Shown: positions 1 to 8,717, counted from the first letter of the stretch. The stretch: 64,000 nucleotides of DNA from Delftia tsuruhatensis (GCF_903815225.1 NZ_LR813084.1:62001-126000), one strand, 5' to 3'. The notes: a model not told the origin generated them from the letters alone. Program-made: numbers and translations.

Positions 1-244
1 CGTTGTACTCGGGCGAGCAGATCAGCCAGGCGGGATGGCCGTGCAGCGCCGCCTTGAAGCGCAGCACGTCCGGCGGCGTGCCGCGGGCTTCCAGGTCGGC
101 GTTGTACATGGGGATGTCGAATTCCGACAGCTCCAGCAGCGTGGGCTGGGCGCCGAGTTCGCGGGCCATGCCGGCGGCGGCGGAGGCCAGGCGCCGGTTG
201 TGCGATTGTTGGCGGGTGCTTCCCGCGAAGATGAGGATCTGCAT
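1..244 (-). CDS. NAD(P)H-dependent FMN reductase family protein (3' part outside window)
   Basis: Reading the minus strand from an ATG at 244 gives MQILIFAGSTRQQSHNRRLA and continues open to the window edge, so only the first 81 codons are visible. The phosphate-binding loop of flavodoxin-like FMN reductases is seen as GSTRQQSHNRRL, and a later LICSPEYN matches the flavin-contacting SPEYN motif of the family (ChrR/ArsH/azoreductase-like). Members reduce FMN, quinones or metal oxyanions with NAD(P)H; the substrate here cannot be told. It is divergent from mnmG across a 289-bp gap that carries a parS site. Confidence 0.85.
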   Translation of the reverse strand, partial: MQILIFAGSTRQQSHNRRLASAAAGMARELGAQPTLLELSEFDIPMYNADLEARGTPPDVLRFKAALHGHPAWLICSPEYN

Positions 245-334
245 GGCCGCCATTGCATCACAGGCGCCGCACATGTTTCTTGCAAGCCACCCCGCCCTGG
301 CAAGGCCGCACGCAGCATCCTTCGGCCCGCGTGC

Positions 335-350
335 TGTTTCACGTGGAACA
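335..350. promoter_or_regulatory. parS centromere site 1 (intergenic)
   Basis: TGTTTCACGTGGAACA differs at one position (G for A in the right arm) from the consensus ParB-binding palindrome TGTTTCACGTGAAACA. It lies upstream of mnmG, about 3.5 kb from parA. ParB loads and spreads from such sites for chromosome segregation. The match and the parAB context make this secure. Confidence 0.93.
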
Positions 351-533
351 GCCTCCCCGTACGGCAGGGCGGGCCGACCCCTTGCAAGGCATTGTTGCGC
401 CAAAGATGGGAAAATCGCAGGTTCCCCGCTGGGTAGCGCCTGCCAGATGCACGAGGCCTGCCCGCCATGAGCGCCGGAGCGTGAGTGCTTCGTGTCGGGG
501 GCTTGGGCCGGGCAGGCCCCCGGAGTCATAAGC

Positions 534-2504
534 ATGTTGTACCCACAGGAATTTGATGTGATCGTCGTCGGCGGTGGCCACGCCGGCACCGAGGCCGCGC
601 TCGCGGCCGCGCGCATGGGCTGCAAGACCCTGCTGCTCAGTCACAACATCGAGACCCTGGGCCAGATGAGCTGCAATCCCAGCATCGGCGGCATCGGCAA
701 GGGCCACCTGGTCAAGGAGGTGGATGCGCTGGGCGGCGCCATGGCGCTGGCCACCGACAAGGGCGGCATACAGTTCCGCATCCTCAACAGCTCCAAGGGG
801 CCGGCCGTGCGCGCCACGCGTGCCCAGGCCGATCGCGTGCTGTACAAGGCGGCCATCCGCGACATGCTGGAGAACCAGCCCAACCTGTGGCTGTTCCAGC
901 AGGCCGTGGACGACCTCATGGTCGAGGGCGATCGCGTGGCGGGTGCCGTCACCCAGGTGGGCGTGCGCTTTCGCAGCCGCACCGTGGTGCTCACGGCGGG
1001 CACCTTCCTGGACGGCAAGATCCATGTGGGCCTGAACAACTATGCGGCGGGCCGCGCGGGGGACCCCCCGGCCGTCAGCCTGTCGGCACGGCTCAAGGAA
1101 CTGCAGCTGCCCCAGGGCCGCCTGAAGACCGGCACGCCGCCGCGCATTGACGGCCGCAGCATCGATTTCTCGCAGTGCGAGGAGCAGCCTGGCGACGGCA
1201 TGCCTGGTGGCGTGAACGAAGGCGTATTGCCGGTATTCAGCTTCATCGGCAATGCGGCCATGCACCCGCGCCAGATGCCGTGCTGGATCACTCATACCAA
1301 TGCGCGCACGCACGAGATCATCCGCAGCGGCTTCGACCGCAGCCCCATGTTCACGGGCAAGATCGAGGGCGTGGGTCCGCGCTACTGCCCCAGCGTCGAG
1401 GACAAGATCAACCGCTTTGCCGACAAGGAAAGCCATCAGATCTTCCTGGAGCCCGAAGGCCTGACCACCCACGAGTTCTATCCCAACGGCATCTCCACCA
1501 GCCTGCCTTTCGACATCCAGTACGAGCTGGTGCGCAGCATGAAGGGCCTGGAGAATGCCCACATCCTGCGTCCTGGCTACGCCATCGAGTACGACTACTT
1601 CGATCCGCGCTCGCTCAAGAGCAGCTTCGAGACCCGCCAGATCCAGGGTCTGTTCTTCGCGGGCCAGATCAACGGCACGACGGGCTACGAGGAGGCCGCG
1701 GCCCAGGGCCTGTTCGCCGGTGTCAATGCCGCGCTGCAATGCCGCGGCGAAGGCCCGTGGCTGCCGCGCCGCGACGAGGCCTACCTGGGCGTGCTGGTGG
1801 ACGACCTGATCACCAAGGGCGTGACCGAGCCCTACCGCATGTTCACCAGCCGTGCCGAGTTCCGCCTGCAGCTGCGCGAGGACAACGCCGACATGCGCCT
1901 GACCGAGGCAGGCCGCCGCATGGGCCTGGTCGACGATGCGCGCTGGGACTCCTTCAGCCGCAAGCGGGATGCTGTTTCACGTGAAACCGAGCGCCTGAAG
2001 TCCACCTGGATCAACCCGCGCATCGTCGCGCCCGAGGAATCCGAGCGCGTCCTGGGCAAGTCCATCGAGCGCGAATACAACCTGTTCGACCTGCTGCGCC
2101 GCCCCGACGTGGGTTACGGCAAGCTCATGGGCCTGAACGAGGGCCGCTATGCCTCGGCCGATGTGCAGCCCGAAGCGCTGGGCGAGTTGAGCGAGGCGGT
2201 GATCGAGCAGGTGGAGATCGCCGCCAAGTATGCGGGCTACATCGACCGCCAGAAGGACGAGGTGCAGCGTGCCGCGCATTTCGAGAATCTGCGCTTGCCG
2301 GACGAACTCGACTACATGCAGGTGCCGGCATTGTCCTTCGAGGTACGCCAGAAACTGCAAAAGCACCGCCCCGAGACGCTGGGCCAGGCCTCGCGCGTCT
2401 CGGGTGTGACGCCCGCGGCGATCTCGCTGCTCATGGTCCACCTCAAGAAGGGGGGCTTCCGAGGCTTTGCTGCGGATGCCCGGGGCGAGGAGGCCGCAGC
2501 ATGA
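534..2504 (+). CDS. mnmG: tRNA uridine-5-carboxymethylaminomethyl(34) synthesis enzyme MnmG (GidA)
   Basis: A 656-residue FAD protein that acts with MnmE to install the cmnm5 modification on wobble U34 of several tRNAs. The N-terminus [20 protein letters not shown] has the Rossmann motif GGGHAG at about residues 13-18, followed by a family-typical [17 protein letters not shown] stretch. Length is normal. A GTG at 492 is in frame, but the ATG at 534 matches the usual GidA N-terminus and was chosen. The stop overlaps the rsmG start by 4 bp (ATGA), the classic gidAB arrangement. The gene contains a parS site at 1973-1988, read in frame as AVSRET. Confidence 0.97.
   Translation: MLYPQEFDVIVVGGGHAGTEAALAAARMGCKTLLLSHNIETLGQMSCNPSIGGIGKGHLVKEVDALGGAMALATDKGGIQFRILNSSKGPAVRATRAQADRVLYKAAIRDMLENQPNLWLFQQAVDDLMVEGDRVAGAVTQVGVRFRSRTVVLTAGTFLDGKIHVGLNNYAAGRAGDPPAVSLSARLKELQLPQGRLKTGTPPRIDGRSIDFSQCEEQPGDGMPGGVNEGVLPVFSFIGNAAMHPRQMPCWITHTNARTHEIIRSGFDRSPMFTGKIEGVGPRYCPSVEDKINRFADKESHQIFLEPEGLTTHEFYPNGISTSLPFDIQYELVRSMKGLENAHILRPGYAIEYDYFDPRSLKSSFETRQIQGLFFAGQINGTTGYEEAAAQGLFAGVNAALQCRGEGPWLPRRDEAYLGVLVDDLITKGVTEPYRMFTSRAEFRLQLREDNADMRLTEAGRRMGLVDDARWDSFSRKRDAVSRETERLKSTWINPRIVAPEESERVLGKSIEREYNLFDLLRRPDVGYGKLMGLNEGRYASADVQPEALGELSEAVIEQVEIAAKYAGYIDRQKDEVQRAAHFENLRLPDELDYMQVPALSFEVRQKLQKHRPETLGQASRVSGVTPAAISLLMVHLKKGGFRGFAADARGEEAAA
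1973..1988. promoter_or_regulatory. parS site 2 (inside mnmG)
   Basis: TGTTTCACGTGAAACC matches the parS consensus at 15 of 16 positions; only the last base differs. It is embedded in mnmG codons for Val-Ser-Arg-Glu-Thr. Confidence 0.92.
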
Positions 2505-3160
2505 CCCAGGATCTGCGCGCGCGCCTTGAAGCGGGCCTGAGGGAGCTGGGCCTGGACCTGGCCTCCGCACAGGTCGATACGCTGATGGAGTTCCAGGCCC
2601 TGCTGGGCAAATGGAACAAGGTCTACAACCTGACGGCCGTGCGCGACCCCGAGGAGATGCTGACCCACCACCTGCTCGACAGCCTGGCCGCCGTGCCGTC
2701 CTTGCAGCGCCACCTGGCCCAGTCGCATTCTCGCGAAGGCCGCACCGCCATGCTGGATGTGGGCTCGGGCGGCGGCCTGCCCGGTGTGGTCTTTGCCATC
2801 TGCTGCCCGCAGATCGACGTGCACTGCGTGGACACCGTAGGCAAGAAGGCCGCCTTCATACAGCAGGCGGCGGCCACGCTGCGCCTGCCCAACCTGCGCG
2901 GCATCCACAGCCGCGTGGAGCAGTTGAGCACCCGCTACCCGCTGATCAGCTGCCGCGCCTTTGCCTCTCTGGCGGACTTCACGAACTGGTCGCGCCAGGC
3001 ACTGGAGGAGGGGGGCACATGGCTGGCCATGAAGGGGCGCCACCCCGACGACGAGATCGCCGCGCTGCCCGCCGAGGTGCAGGTGTTTCACGTGGAACCG
3101 TTGAAGGTTCCGGGGCTGGATGCCGAGCGCTGCATCCTGTGGCTGCGCCTGGCAGCCTGA
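2501..3160 (+). CDS. rsmG: 16S rRNA (guanine-N7)-methyltransferase RsmG (GidB)
   Basis: A 219-residue SAM-dependent methyltransferase that methylates G527 of 16S rRNA (E. coli numbering). The glycine-rich SAM motif [11 protein letters not shown] lies at about residues 85-95, and the early [17 protein letters not shown] segment is typical of the family. The start overlaps the mnmG stop by 4 bp, suggesting translational coupling. Near its 3' end it carries the third parS site, read as VFHVEP. Length is normal for the family. Confidence 0.96.
   Translation: MTQDLRARLEAGLRELGLDLASAQVDTLMEFQALLGKWNKVYNLTAVRDPEEMLTHHLLDSLAAVPSLQRHLAQSHSREGRTAMLDVGSGGGLPGVVFAICCPQIDVHCVDTVGKKAAFIQQAAATLRLPNLRGIHSRVEQLSTRYPLISCRAFASLADFTNWSRQALEEGGTWLAMKGRHPDDEIAALPAEVQVFHVEPLKVPGLDAERCILWLRLAA
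3084..3099. promoter_or_regulatory. parS site 3 (inside rsmG)
   Basis: TGTTTCACGTGGAACC matches parS at 14 of 16 positions, with the central TTTCACGTGGAAC core intact. It lies within rsmG about 0.8 kb upstream of parA. Confidence 0.88.
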
Positions 3161-3197
3161 CTTTCTTGCCGATTCGTACACTGCCGTACTGCGGCGT

Positions 3198-3227
3198 GGC
3201 CATGTTCCCCATGCGCGGGACATGGCC
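3198..3227. other. Hairpin between rsmG and the LysE gene
   Basis: GGCCATGT and ACATGGCC form perfect 8-bp arms around a 14-base loop that can pair further (CCC/GGG). No T-tract follows, so it is not a classical intrinsic terminator. It sits in the 106-bp gap just upstream of the LysE-family gene and could be an operator or a transcript structure; the function is unknown. Confidence 0.4.
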
Positions 3228-3266
3228 CTCGCATAAACTCCCAGCTTTCATTGCCCAGGGGTCAGC

Positions 3267-3881
3267 ATGTTCGGCATCTCCGATTTCAGTGCCTTCGCCG
3301 TTGCCATTCTTCTGTTCCTGCTGATCCCCGGGCCGGGCAATCTGGCGCTGATCACCTCCACGGGCAAGGGAGGCGTGCGTGCCGGCATGGCCGCCTGCCT
3401 GGGCGTGCTGGCCGCCGACCAGATCCTGATCTGGATGGCCGTGGCGGGCGTGGCCGCGCTGCTGGCCTCCTATCCGGCGGCCTTCCATGCCGTGCAGTGG
3501 TTGGGCGCGGCCTATCTGGGCTGGCTGGGCTTCAGGATGCTTGCGGCCAAGCCTGGCGACAAGCCCGTGCTGCACATCGAGCCACGCCACTATTTCCGCC
3601 AGGCCGGGCTGATTACGCTGATGAATCCCAAGTCCATCGTGTTCTATATGGCTTTCTTTCCGTTGTTCGTGGACCCCGCCCGCCACCAGGGCCTGCTCAC
3701 GTTCGCGGTCATGGCCGCCACGGTGGCCGTGCTGACTTTTCTCTATTGCCTGATCGTGGTGCTGTTGACCGCGCATCTGGCCGAGCGCATGCGCGCCAAT
3801 CCCGCGGTTTCCCGTTTTCTCGAGAAAACTGCGGGCGTGTTCCTGATCGGTTTTGGCCTCAAGCTGGCCATCGCCAAATAA
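3267..3881 (+). CDS. LysE/RhtB family amino-acid exporter
   Basis: A 204-residue, very hydrophobic inner-membrane protein with about six predicted membrane segments. The N-terminal FLLIPGPGNLALITSTGKGG contains the P-G-P-x-N/G signature of the LysE/RhtB family, followed by a glycine-rich segment and an NPKS motif (LITLMNPKSIVFYM) typical of these exporters. Members export lysine, threonine, homoserine or related amino acids; the substrate here is not evident. The stop lies 13 bp before parA, so it may be co-transcribed with the partition genes. Confidence 0.93.
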   Translation: MFGISDFSAFAVAILLFLLIPGPGNLALITSTGKGGVRAGMAACLGVLAADQILIWMAVAGVAALLASYPAAFHAVQWLGAAYLGWLGFRMLAAKPGDKPVLHIEPRHYFRQAGLITLMNPKSIVFYMAFFPLFVDPARHQGLLTFAVMAATVAVLTFLYCLIVVLLTAHLAERMRANPAVSRFLEKTAGVFLIGFGLKLAIAK

Positions 3882-3894
3882 GCGTGTAAATACC

Positions 3895-4665
3895 ATGGCC
3901 AAAATCTTCTGTGTCGCCAATCAAAAGGGTGGGGTCGGCAAGACCACCACCACCGTCAACCTTGCTGCGGGCCTGGCCAGGATCGGCCAGCGCGTGCTCC
4001 TGATCGACCTGGACCCGCAGGGCAATGCCACCATGGGCTCGGGCGTGGACAAGCGCGCGCTGGAGCTGTCGGTCTATGACGTGCTGCTGGAGAACGCCAG
4101 CGTCAAGGAGGCCGCCGTGCGCTCCGAGGCCGTGGGCTACGACGTGCTGGGCGCCAACCGCGAGCTCAGCGGCGCCGAGATCGAGCTGGTCACGCTGGAG
4201 CGTCGCAACGACCGCCTCAAGGGCGCGCTCAAGGCCGCCGATGCCGACTACGACTTCGTGCTGGTGGACTGCCCGCCCAGCCTGTCCATGCTCACGCTCA
4301 ACGGCCTGTGCGCGGCCCATGGCGTGGTGGTGCCCATGCAATGCGAGTACTTCGCGCTCGAGGGCCTGACCGACCTGGTCAACACCATCAAGCAGGTCCA
4401 CGCCAACATGAACCCCGACCTGCAGATCATCGGCCTGCTGCGCGTGATGTTCGACCCCCGCACCACGCTGCAGCAGCAGGTCAGCGACCAGCTCAAGGAG
4501 CACTTCGGCGACAAGGTGTTCGACACCGTGATTCCGCGCAACGTGCGCCTGGCCGAGGCGCCCAGCTACGGCGTGCCCGGCGTGGTGTTCGATCCCTCGG
4601 CCAAGGGCAGCAAGGCCTTCATCGAGTTCGCGCGCGAGATGGTGCGCCGCATCAAGAAGATGTGA
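3895..4665 (+). CDS. parA: Chromosome partitioning ATPase ParA
   Basis: A 256-residue ParA/Soj ATPase. The deviant Walker A motif KGGVGKTT lies at residues 11-18 and the Walker B-like LVDCPPSL further on. It moves ParB-parS complexes apart along nucleoid-bound ParA gradients. The ATG at 3895 was chosen because it gives the family N-terminus MAKIFCVANQKGG; an in-frame upstream start would overlap the LysE gene. The run parA - hydrolase - parB is tightly spaced, and three parS sites lie just upstream. Confidence 0.97.
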   Translation: MAKIFCVANQKGGVGKTTTTVNLAAGLARIGQRVLLIDLDPQGNATMGSGVDKRALELSVYDVLLENASVKEAAVRSEAVGYDVLGANRELSGAEIELVTLERRNDRLKGALKAADADYDFVLVDCPPSLSMLTLNGLCAAHGVVVPMQCEYFALEGLTDLVNTIKQVHANMNPDLQIIGLLRVMFDPRTTLQQQVSDQLKEHFGDKVFDTVIPRNVRLAEAPSYGVPGVVFDPSAKGSKAFIEFAREMVRRIKKM

Positions 4666-4668
4666 GCC

Positions 4669-5247
4669 ATGCAGGTTCCACCTGAAACGCAAGGGCAGGC
4701 AGCGCCAGCGGACATGCCGGCCGAGGACGTCTGGCTGCTGCCCGGCTGGCAGAACTCCGACGCCGGCCATTGGCAAAGCCGATGGGAGCAGCGCCATGGC
4801 TACCGGCGCCTGGAGCAGAACGACTGGCAGCGCCCGCTGCGCGGCGACTGGAGCGCGCGGCTGCAGGAGACGGTGCTCGATGCGCCGCGTCCCGTGGTGC
4901 TCGTGGCCCACAGCCTGGGCTGCATTCTCGTGGCCTGGTGGGCCGCGCATTCTCCGCTGGCCGCGCACAAGGTGCGCGGTGCGCTGCTGGTCGCGCCCGG
5001 CGATGCCGAGCAGCCCCATCTGCGCGAGGTGCTGCCGGGCTGGGCGCCCGTGATGATGCAGCGCCTGCCGTTTGCCTCCATCGTGGTGGGCAGCAGCAAC
5101 GACATTCATTGCAGCGCGCGGCGCGCGCGGACCATGGCTGATGCCTGGGGCGCGCGCTTCGTCGATGCCGGCCCCGCGGGCCATATCAACACGGCCAGCG
5201 GGCTGGGCGACTGGGACGGTGGCCACAAGCTGCTGCTGACCCTCTGA
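4669..5247 (+). CDS. RBBP9/YdeN-like alpha/beta hydrolase between parA and parB
   Basis: A 192-residue serine hydrolase of the RBBP9/YdeN (DUF452-like) type. It opens with VWLLPGWQNSDAGHWQSRWE, characteristic of the family, and the nucleophile elbow VLVAHSLGC places the catalytic Ser at about residue 82. GPAGHIN near the C-terminus supplies the likely His, and an SSND-type Asp the third member. It starts 3 bp after the parA stop and ends 15 bp before parB, so it is almost certainly co-transcribed with them. The substrate is unknown, and nothing in the sequence ties it to segregation except position. Confidence 0.9.
   Translation: MQVPPETQGQAAPADMPAEDVWLLPGWQNSDAGHWQSRWEQRHGYRRLEQNDWQRPLRGDWSARLQETVLDAPRPVVLVAHSLGCILVAWWAAHSPLAAHKVRGALLVAPGDAEQPHLREVLPGWAPVMMQRLPFASIVVGSSNDIHCSARRARTMADAWGARFVDAGPAGHINTASGLGDWDGGHKLLLTL
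4674..4689. promoter_or_regulatory. Degenerate parS-like sequence
   Basis: GGTTCCACCTGAAACG resembles parS (GTTNCAC...GAAAC) but has a changed centre (CACCTG instead of CACGTG) and changed outer bases. It overlaps the start of the hydrolase gene next to parA. It may be a weak ParB site or chance. Confidence 0.25.
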
Positions 5248-5262
5248 AAAGGACGAACAACC

Positions 5263-6195
5263 ATGGTGACCAAGAAACCCAAGGGACTGGGACGCGGGCT
5301 TGAAGCCCTGCTCGGCCCCAAGGTCCACGACAAGGAGCAGGCCGGCGCCCCGGTGGCCGAGACCGGACTGCCCAGCGTGCTGCAGCTGGACGTGATGGTG
5401 CCCGGTCAGTACCAGCCGCGCACCCACATGGACGAAGGTGCGCTCTACGAGCTGGCCGAGAGCATCAAGGCGCAGGGCATCATGCAGCCCATCCTTGTGC
5501 GCCGTCTGGCCAAGGGCGACCACGCCGGCAAGTACGAAATCATCGCCGGCGAGCGGCGCTTCCGGGCCGCGCGCATCGCGGGCCTGGCCGAGGTGCCGGT
5601 GCTGGTGCGCGAGGTGCCCGACGAGGCCGCGGCCGCGATGGCGCTGATCGAGAACATCCAGCGCGAGGATCTCAACCCGCTGGAAGAGGCCCAGGGCCTG
5701 TCGCGGCTGGTCAAGGAATTCGGTCTCACGCACGAGCAGGCGGCCCAGGCCGTGGGGCGCTCGCGCAGCGCGGCCACCAACATCCTGCGCCTGCTCAACC
5801 TGGCGGATCCGGTGCAGACCATGCTCATGGCCGGCGACATCGACATGGGCCATGCACGTGCGCTGCTGTCGCTGGACCGCGCGGCACAGATCACGGCAGG
5901 CAACCAGATCGCGGCCAAGAAGCTGTCGGTGCGCGAGGCCGAGGCCCTGGTCAAGAAGATAGGCGCTGATTTCAGCCTGGTGCGCCAGAAATCCAAGAAG
6001 GACGGCAAGACGCGCGACATCAAGCGTGTGGAGGAAGAGCTGTCCGACCTGCTCATGGCCGATGTGGAGGTCCGCATCAAGAAAGCCGTGCGCCGTGGCG
6101 GCAAGCTGCAGGAAATGGGCGAAGTGGCCATACAGTTCGGCTCGCTTGACGCGCTCAATGGCCTGATAGAACGTTTGCGCGGAGAAGCCGGCTGA
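5263..6195 (+). CDS. parB: Chromosome partitioning protein ParB
   Basis: A 310-residue ParB/Spo0J protein. The basic N-terminus KPKGLGRGLEALLG (ParA-stimulating peptide) is followed by the CTP-binding ParB/Srx domain with GERRFRAARIAGL at about 96-108, then ENIQREDLNPLEEAQG, an HTH region (THEQAAQAVGRSRSAATNILRLL) and a C-terminal dimerisation segment. It binds the TGTTTCACGTGRAAC-type sites upstream. AAAAGGAC precedes the ATG as ribosome-binding site. Confidence 0.97.
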   Translation: MVTKKPKGLGRGLEALLGPKVHDKEQAGAPVAETGLPSVLQLDVMVPGQYQPRTHMDEGALYELAESIKAQGIMQPILVRRLAKGDHAGKYEIIAGERRFRAARIAGLAEVPVLVREVPDEAAAAMALIENIQREDLNPLEEAQGLSRLVKEFGLTHEQAAQAVGRSRSAATNILRLLNLADPVQTMLMAGDIDMGHARALLSLDRAAQITAGNQIAAKKLSVREAEALVKKIGADFSLVRQKSKKDGKTRDIKRVEEELSDLLMADVEVRIKKAVRRGGKLQEMGEVAIQFGSLDALNGLIERLRGEAG

Positions 6196-6202
6196 CATCG
6201 CA

Positions 6203-6321
6203 AATTGTCTGTAACTGCTTGTCACCGTTGCGCCATTTGTGGCATGCAGGCACCGACAGGCTTTTTTGCAATGGGCAATGACGGTATATTGCACGCCGTT
6301 CAGCAGGGTAATTGTCTGTAA
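6203..6321. repeat. Direct repeat pair AATTGTCTGTAA in the parB downstream gap
   Basis: The 12-mer AATTGTCTGTAA occurs at 6203-6214 and 6310-6321, 107 bp apart, in the 215-bp gap between parB and the lipoprotein gene. The gap is more AT-rich than its neighbours. It may hold the lipoprotein promoter or regulator sites; no clear -35/-10 pair was found. Confidence 0.5.
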
Positions 6322-6410
6322 TCGATGACTCAGGATGCGTCCTGTCGCGCTTGCATCGGTCATTGCCCGGCGACGCCGTACCACTTCGACCAGACAAAGA
6401 GGATCACACC

Positions 6411-7445
6411 GTGAAGAAGTACCTTGCCCTGACTGCCATCGCCGCCGTGACACTGTCCGGCTGCGTGACCACCGACATGCGCATGGGGTCGCCGGAGGCC
6501 AAGACAGTGGCTTCGGGGGCCGCAGGCGGCGCCAGCGCCGAGAACGCCAACACCGAGCTGGAGCGCTGCGATTCGTCGCTGGGCACCATCTCGCTGGTCG
6601 AGAACCAGACGGCCGGCTGGTACACCATCCTGACCCAGCAGTACCGCCTGCCCCCGACCTCGCAGCTGCTGCGCCTGATGATCCAGCAGTCCAACTGCTT
6701 CATCGTCGTGGAGCGCGGCGCGGCCGGCATGGGTGCCATGGCGCGCGAGCGCGCACTGATGGACTCGGGCGAAATGCGCGGCGGCAGCAACCTGGGCAAG
6801 GGCCAGATGGTGGCCTCCGACTACGGCCTGTCCCCCGAAGTGATCTTCAACCAGAGCGATGCCGGCGGCATGGGCGGCGCCATCGGCGGCCGCGCAGGCG
6901 GTATCTTCGGCGCGCTGGCTGCGGCCACCAAGACGCGTGAGGCCTCGGTCATGCTGGCCCTGGTGGACAACCGCTCGGGCGTGCAGGTGTCGGCCTCCGA
7001 AGGCTCGTCCTCCAAGACCGATTGGGGCGGCATGGGCGCGCTGTTCGGCGGCTCTGCCGGCGCCTCGCTGGGCGGCTATACGCGCACGGCCGAAGGCAAG
7101 GTGATCGCCGCCGCCTTCATGGATGCCTACAACCAGATGGTGCGCTCGCTGCGCAACTACAAGGCCCAGACCGTCAAGGGCCAGGGCCTGGGTGGCGGTG
7201 GCCGCCTGGGCGTGGACGGTGGTGCCGCACCTTCGCAGACTTCGGCTCCGGGTGCCAATGCCGCCGGCATGTCGCTGCGCGCGGCCCAGCAAAAGCTCAA
7301 TGCACTGGGCTACAACGCCGGCTCCCCCGATGGCGCCATGGGCAAGAACACCCAGAATGCACTGCGCGAGTTCCAGCGCGACCAGAGCCTGCCGCAGACA
7401 GGTCGCCTCGACCGTGCAACCTCGCAAGCGTTGCAACTGCAATAA
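6411..7445 (+). CDS. CsgG-like lipoprotein with C-terminal peptidoglycan-binding domain
   Basis: A 344-residue predicted outer-membrane lipoprotein. The GTG at 6411 gives MKKYLALTAIAAVTLSGC, a signal peptide with lipobox LSGC (lipidated Cys18). The middle (about 40-260) resembles the CsgG/HfaB fold: SQLLRLMIQQSNCFIVVERG, glycine-rich stretches, and an EASVMLALVDNRSGVQVSAS segment. About 60 C-terminal residues (AQQKLNALGYNAGSPDG...ALREFQRD) form a PG_binding_1 repeat. An in-frame ATG 99 bp upstream lacks a signal peptide and was rejected. Domain names are from recall of motifs, so the CsgG link is moderate. Confidence 0.8.
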   Translation: MKKYLALTAIAAVTLSGCVTTDMRMGSPEAKTVASGAAGGASAENANTELERCDSSLGTISLVENQTAGWYTILTQQYRLPPTSQLLRLMIQQSNCFIVVERGAAGMGAMARERALMDSGEMRGGSNLGKGQMVASDYGLSPEVIFNQSDAGGMGGAIGGRAGGIFGALAAATKTREASVMLALVDNRSGVQVSASEGSSSKTDWGGMGALFGGSAGASLGGYTRTAEGKVIAAAFMDAYNQMVRSLRNYKAQTVKGQGLGGGGRLGVDGGAAPSQTSAPGANAAGMSLRAAQQKLNALGYNAGSPDGAMGKNTQNALREFQRDQSLPQTGRLDRATSQALQLQ

Positions 7446-7478
7446 GCAGCACGCCGCGGCCATGCCCGGAGGGCGCGC

Positions 7479-8300
7479 ATGAAGCGCCTTCCCTGGCCCG
7501 CCCCGGCCCTGCTGGCCTGGGCGGGCGCCTGGCTCGCCTATGCCGGGCTGCAATCGACGACAGGGCCGCTGGCCGCCTGGCTGGCGGCCTGTTTCTTGGG
7601 CGTGCTCGCCAGCCTCATGGCCAGGCCCTGGTGGCGGCGCCTGGCGGTGGCAGCGGGCTTTCCGCTGTCCTGCCTGATGCTGTGGGGTCCGGGCGGCCTG
7701 GCCGCCATCAGCCCCTGGCTGTGGCTGGGCGCCCTGGGCCTGCTGACCCTGGTCTATCCGCTGAACGCCTGGCGCGATGCGCCGCTGTTTCCCACGCCGG
7801 CCGAGGCGCTCGACGGCCTGGCCGATGCCGCGCCGCTGCCTCAGGGGGCCGCCGTGCTGGATGCGGGCTGCGGCCTGGGGGACGGCCTGCGCGCGCTGCG
7901 TGGCCAGTACCCGCAGGCGCGGCTGCATGGCATGGAGTGGAGCTGGCCGCTGCGCTGGCTCTGCGCGCTGCGCTGCCCCTGGGCGCGCGTGCGCCGCGCC
8001 GACATCTGGCTGGCCGACTGGAGCGGCTACCGCATGGTCTACCTGTTCCAGCGCCCCGAAAGCATGGGCCGCGCGGCCGTCAAGGCCGCCACCGAGCTGC
8101 CCGATGGCGCCTGGCTGGTCAGCCTGGATTTTGCGCTGCCGGGCGTGGAGCCCTCGTGGCAGCGCCAAGGTCCGGGGCGCCACAGCCTCTGGGTCTACCG
8201 CATGCCCTTGGGTGGGCCCGGTGAAGCCGTGGTGCATGTGCCCGAGCCCGAGGAAACGCCCTACGAGAAGGCGCTGCGCGAGCTGCAGGAACGCCGGTGA
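7479..8300 (+). CDS. Class I SAM-dependent methyltransferase with N-terminal membrane helices
   Basis: A 273-residue protein. Residues 1-100 contain about three or four hydrophobic helices (LLAWAGAWLAYAGL, LAAWLAACFLGVLASLMA, LWLGALGLLTLV). The cytoplasmic part carries SAM motif I, VLDAGCGLGDGL, at about 126-137, followed by a compact Rossmann core. The target is unknown. It starts 33 bp after the CsgG-like lipoprotein gene on the same strand and may be co-transcribed with it. A membrane-tethered methyltransferase might modify a lipid, quinone or surface component, but this is inference. Confidence 0.85.
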   Translation: MKRLPWPAPALLAWAGAWLAYAGLQSTTGPLAAWLAACFLGVLASLMARPWWRRLAVAAGFPLSCLMLWGPGGLAAISPWLWLGALGLLTLVYPLNAWRDAPLFPTPAEALDGLADAAPLPQGAAVLDAGCGLGDGLRALRGQYPQARLHGMEWSWPLRWLCALRCPWARVRRADIWLADWSGYRMVYLFQRPESMGRAAVKAATELPDGAWLVSLDFALPGVEPSWQRQGPGRHSLWVYRMPLGGPGEAVVHVPEPEETPYEKALRELQERR

Positions 8301-8313
8301 GGGGGCGCGCCGC

Positions 8314-8640
8314 CTACTTCTTCGCGCTGGCCTTGCTCACGTAGAGCGACAGCGCCGCGATGTCGGCATCGCTGAGCGTGGCCTTGAACGAGGGCATGGC
8401 GCCTATGCCGTCGCGCAGGGCGCGGGCCACGCGCGCGGCATCGGGCTGCAGTTCGTCGAGCACGGGGCCGATGGCCCCCTCGGCGCCCGCGTCCTTGAGC
8501 GTGTGGCACAGCGCGCAGGCCGGCGTGGCCGTGCCGAACAGTTTCTTTCCCAGGGCCATCTGGGCCGCCTCGTCGGCGAAGGCGGGGGCGGACAGCGCGA
8601 GCGCGCTGCCCAGCAGGGCGGCGGGGATCAGGTGTTTCAT
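8314..8640 (-). CDS. sorB: Periplasmic c-type cytochrome, sulfite dehydrogenase subunit SorB-like
   Basis: A 108-residue exported monohaem cytochrome c. A cleavable signal peptide ends at about AFA (residues 20-22), the haem site CALCH is at residues 42-46, and GAMPSF supplies the distal Met at about residue 82. It follows the molybdenum sulfite oxidase gene by 77 bp on the same strand, the arrangement of SorAB-type sulfite dehydrogenases in which the cytochrome accepts electrons from the Mo subunit. The specific name rests on context; the cytochrome call itself is secure. Confidence 0.85.
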   Translation of the reverse strand: MKHLIPAALLGSALALSAPAFADEAAQMALGKKLFGTATPACALCHTLKDAGAEGAIGPVLDELQPDAARVARALRDGIGAMPSFKATLSDADIAALSLYVSKASAKK

Positions 8641-8717
8641 CGTGAACAGGCAAGGAGAGTGCGGGTCCGCCACGGTCTGGTGCCGTGGGCGGGAACGGGG
8701 GTGGAGGCAGGCCGTCG

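Noticed and set aside
245..533. Chromosome origin (oriC) upstream of mnmG
   Set aside because: mnmG/parAB are usually near oriC, but no DnaA-box cluster or AT-rich unwinding region is visible in this gap. The origin may lie nearby outside the window.
3859..6453. Very long antisense open frame (over 800 codons) across parA-parB
   Set aside because: It mirrors codon-3 GC bias of the plus-strand genes, gives low-complexity His/Gln/Arg/Ala-rich translation, and overlaps three well-supported genes. The same applies to many other long antisense frames in this window.
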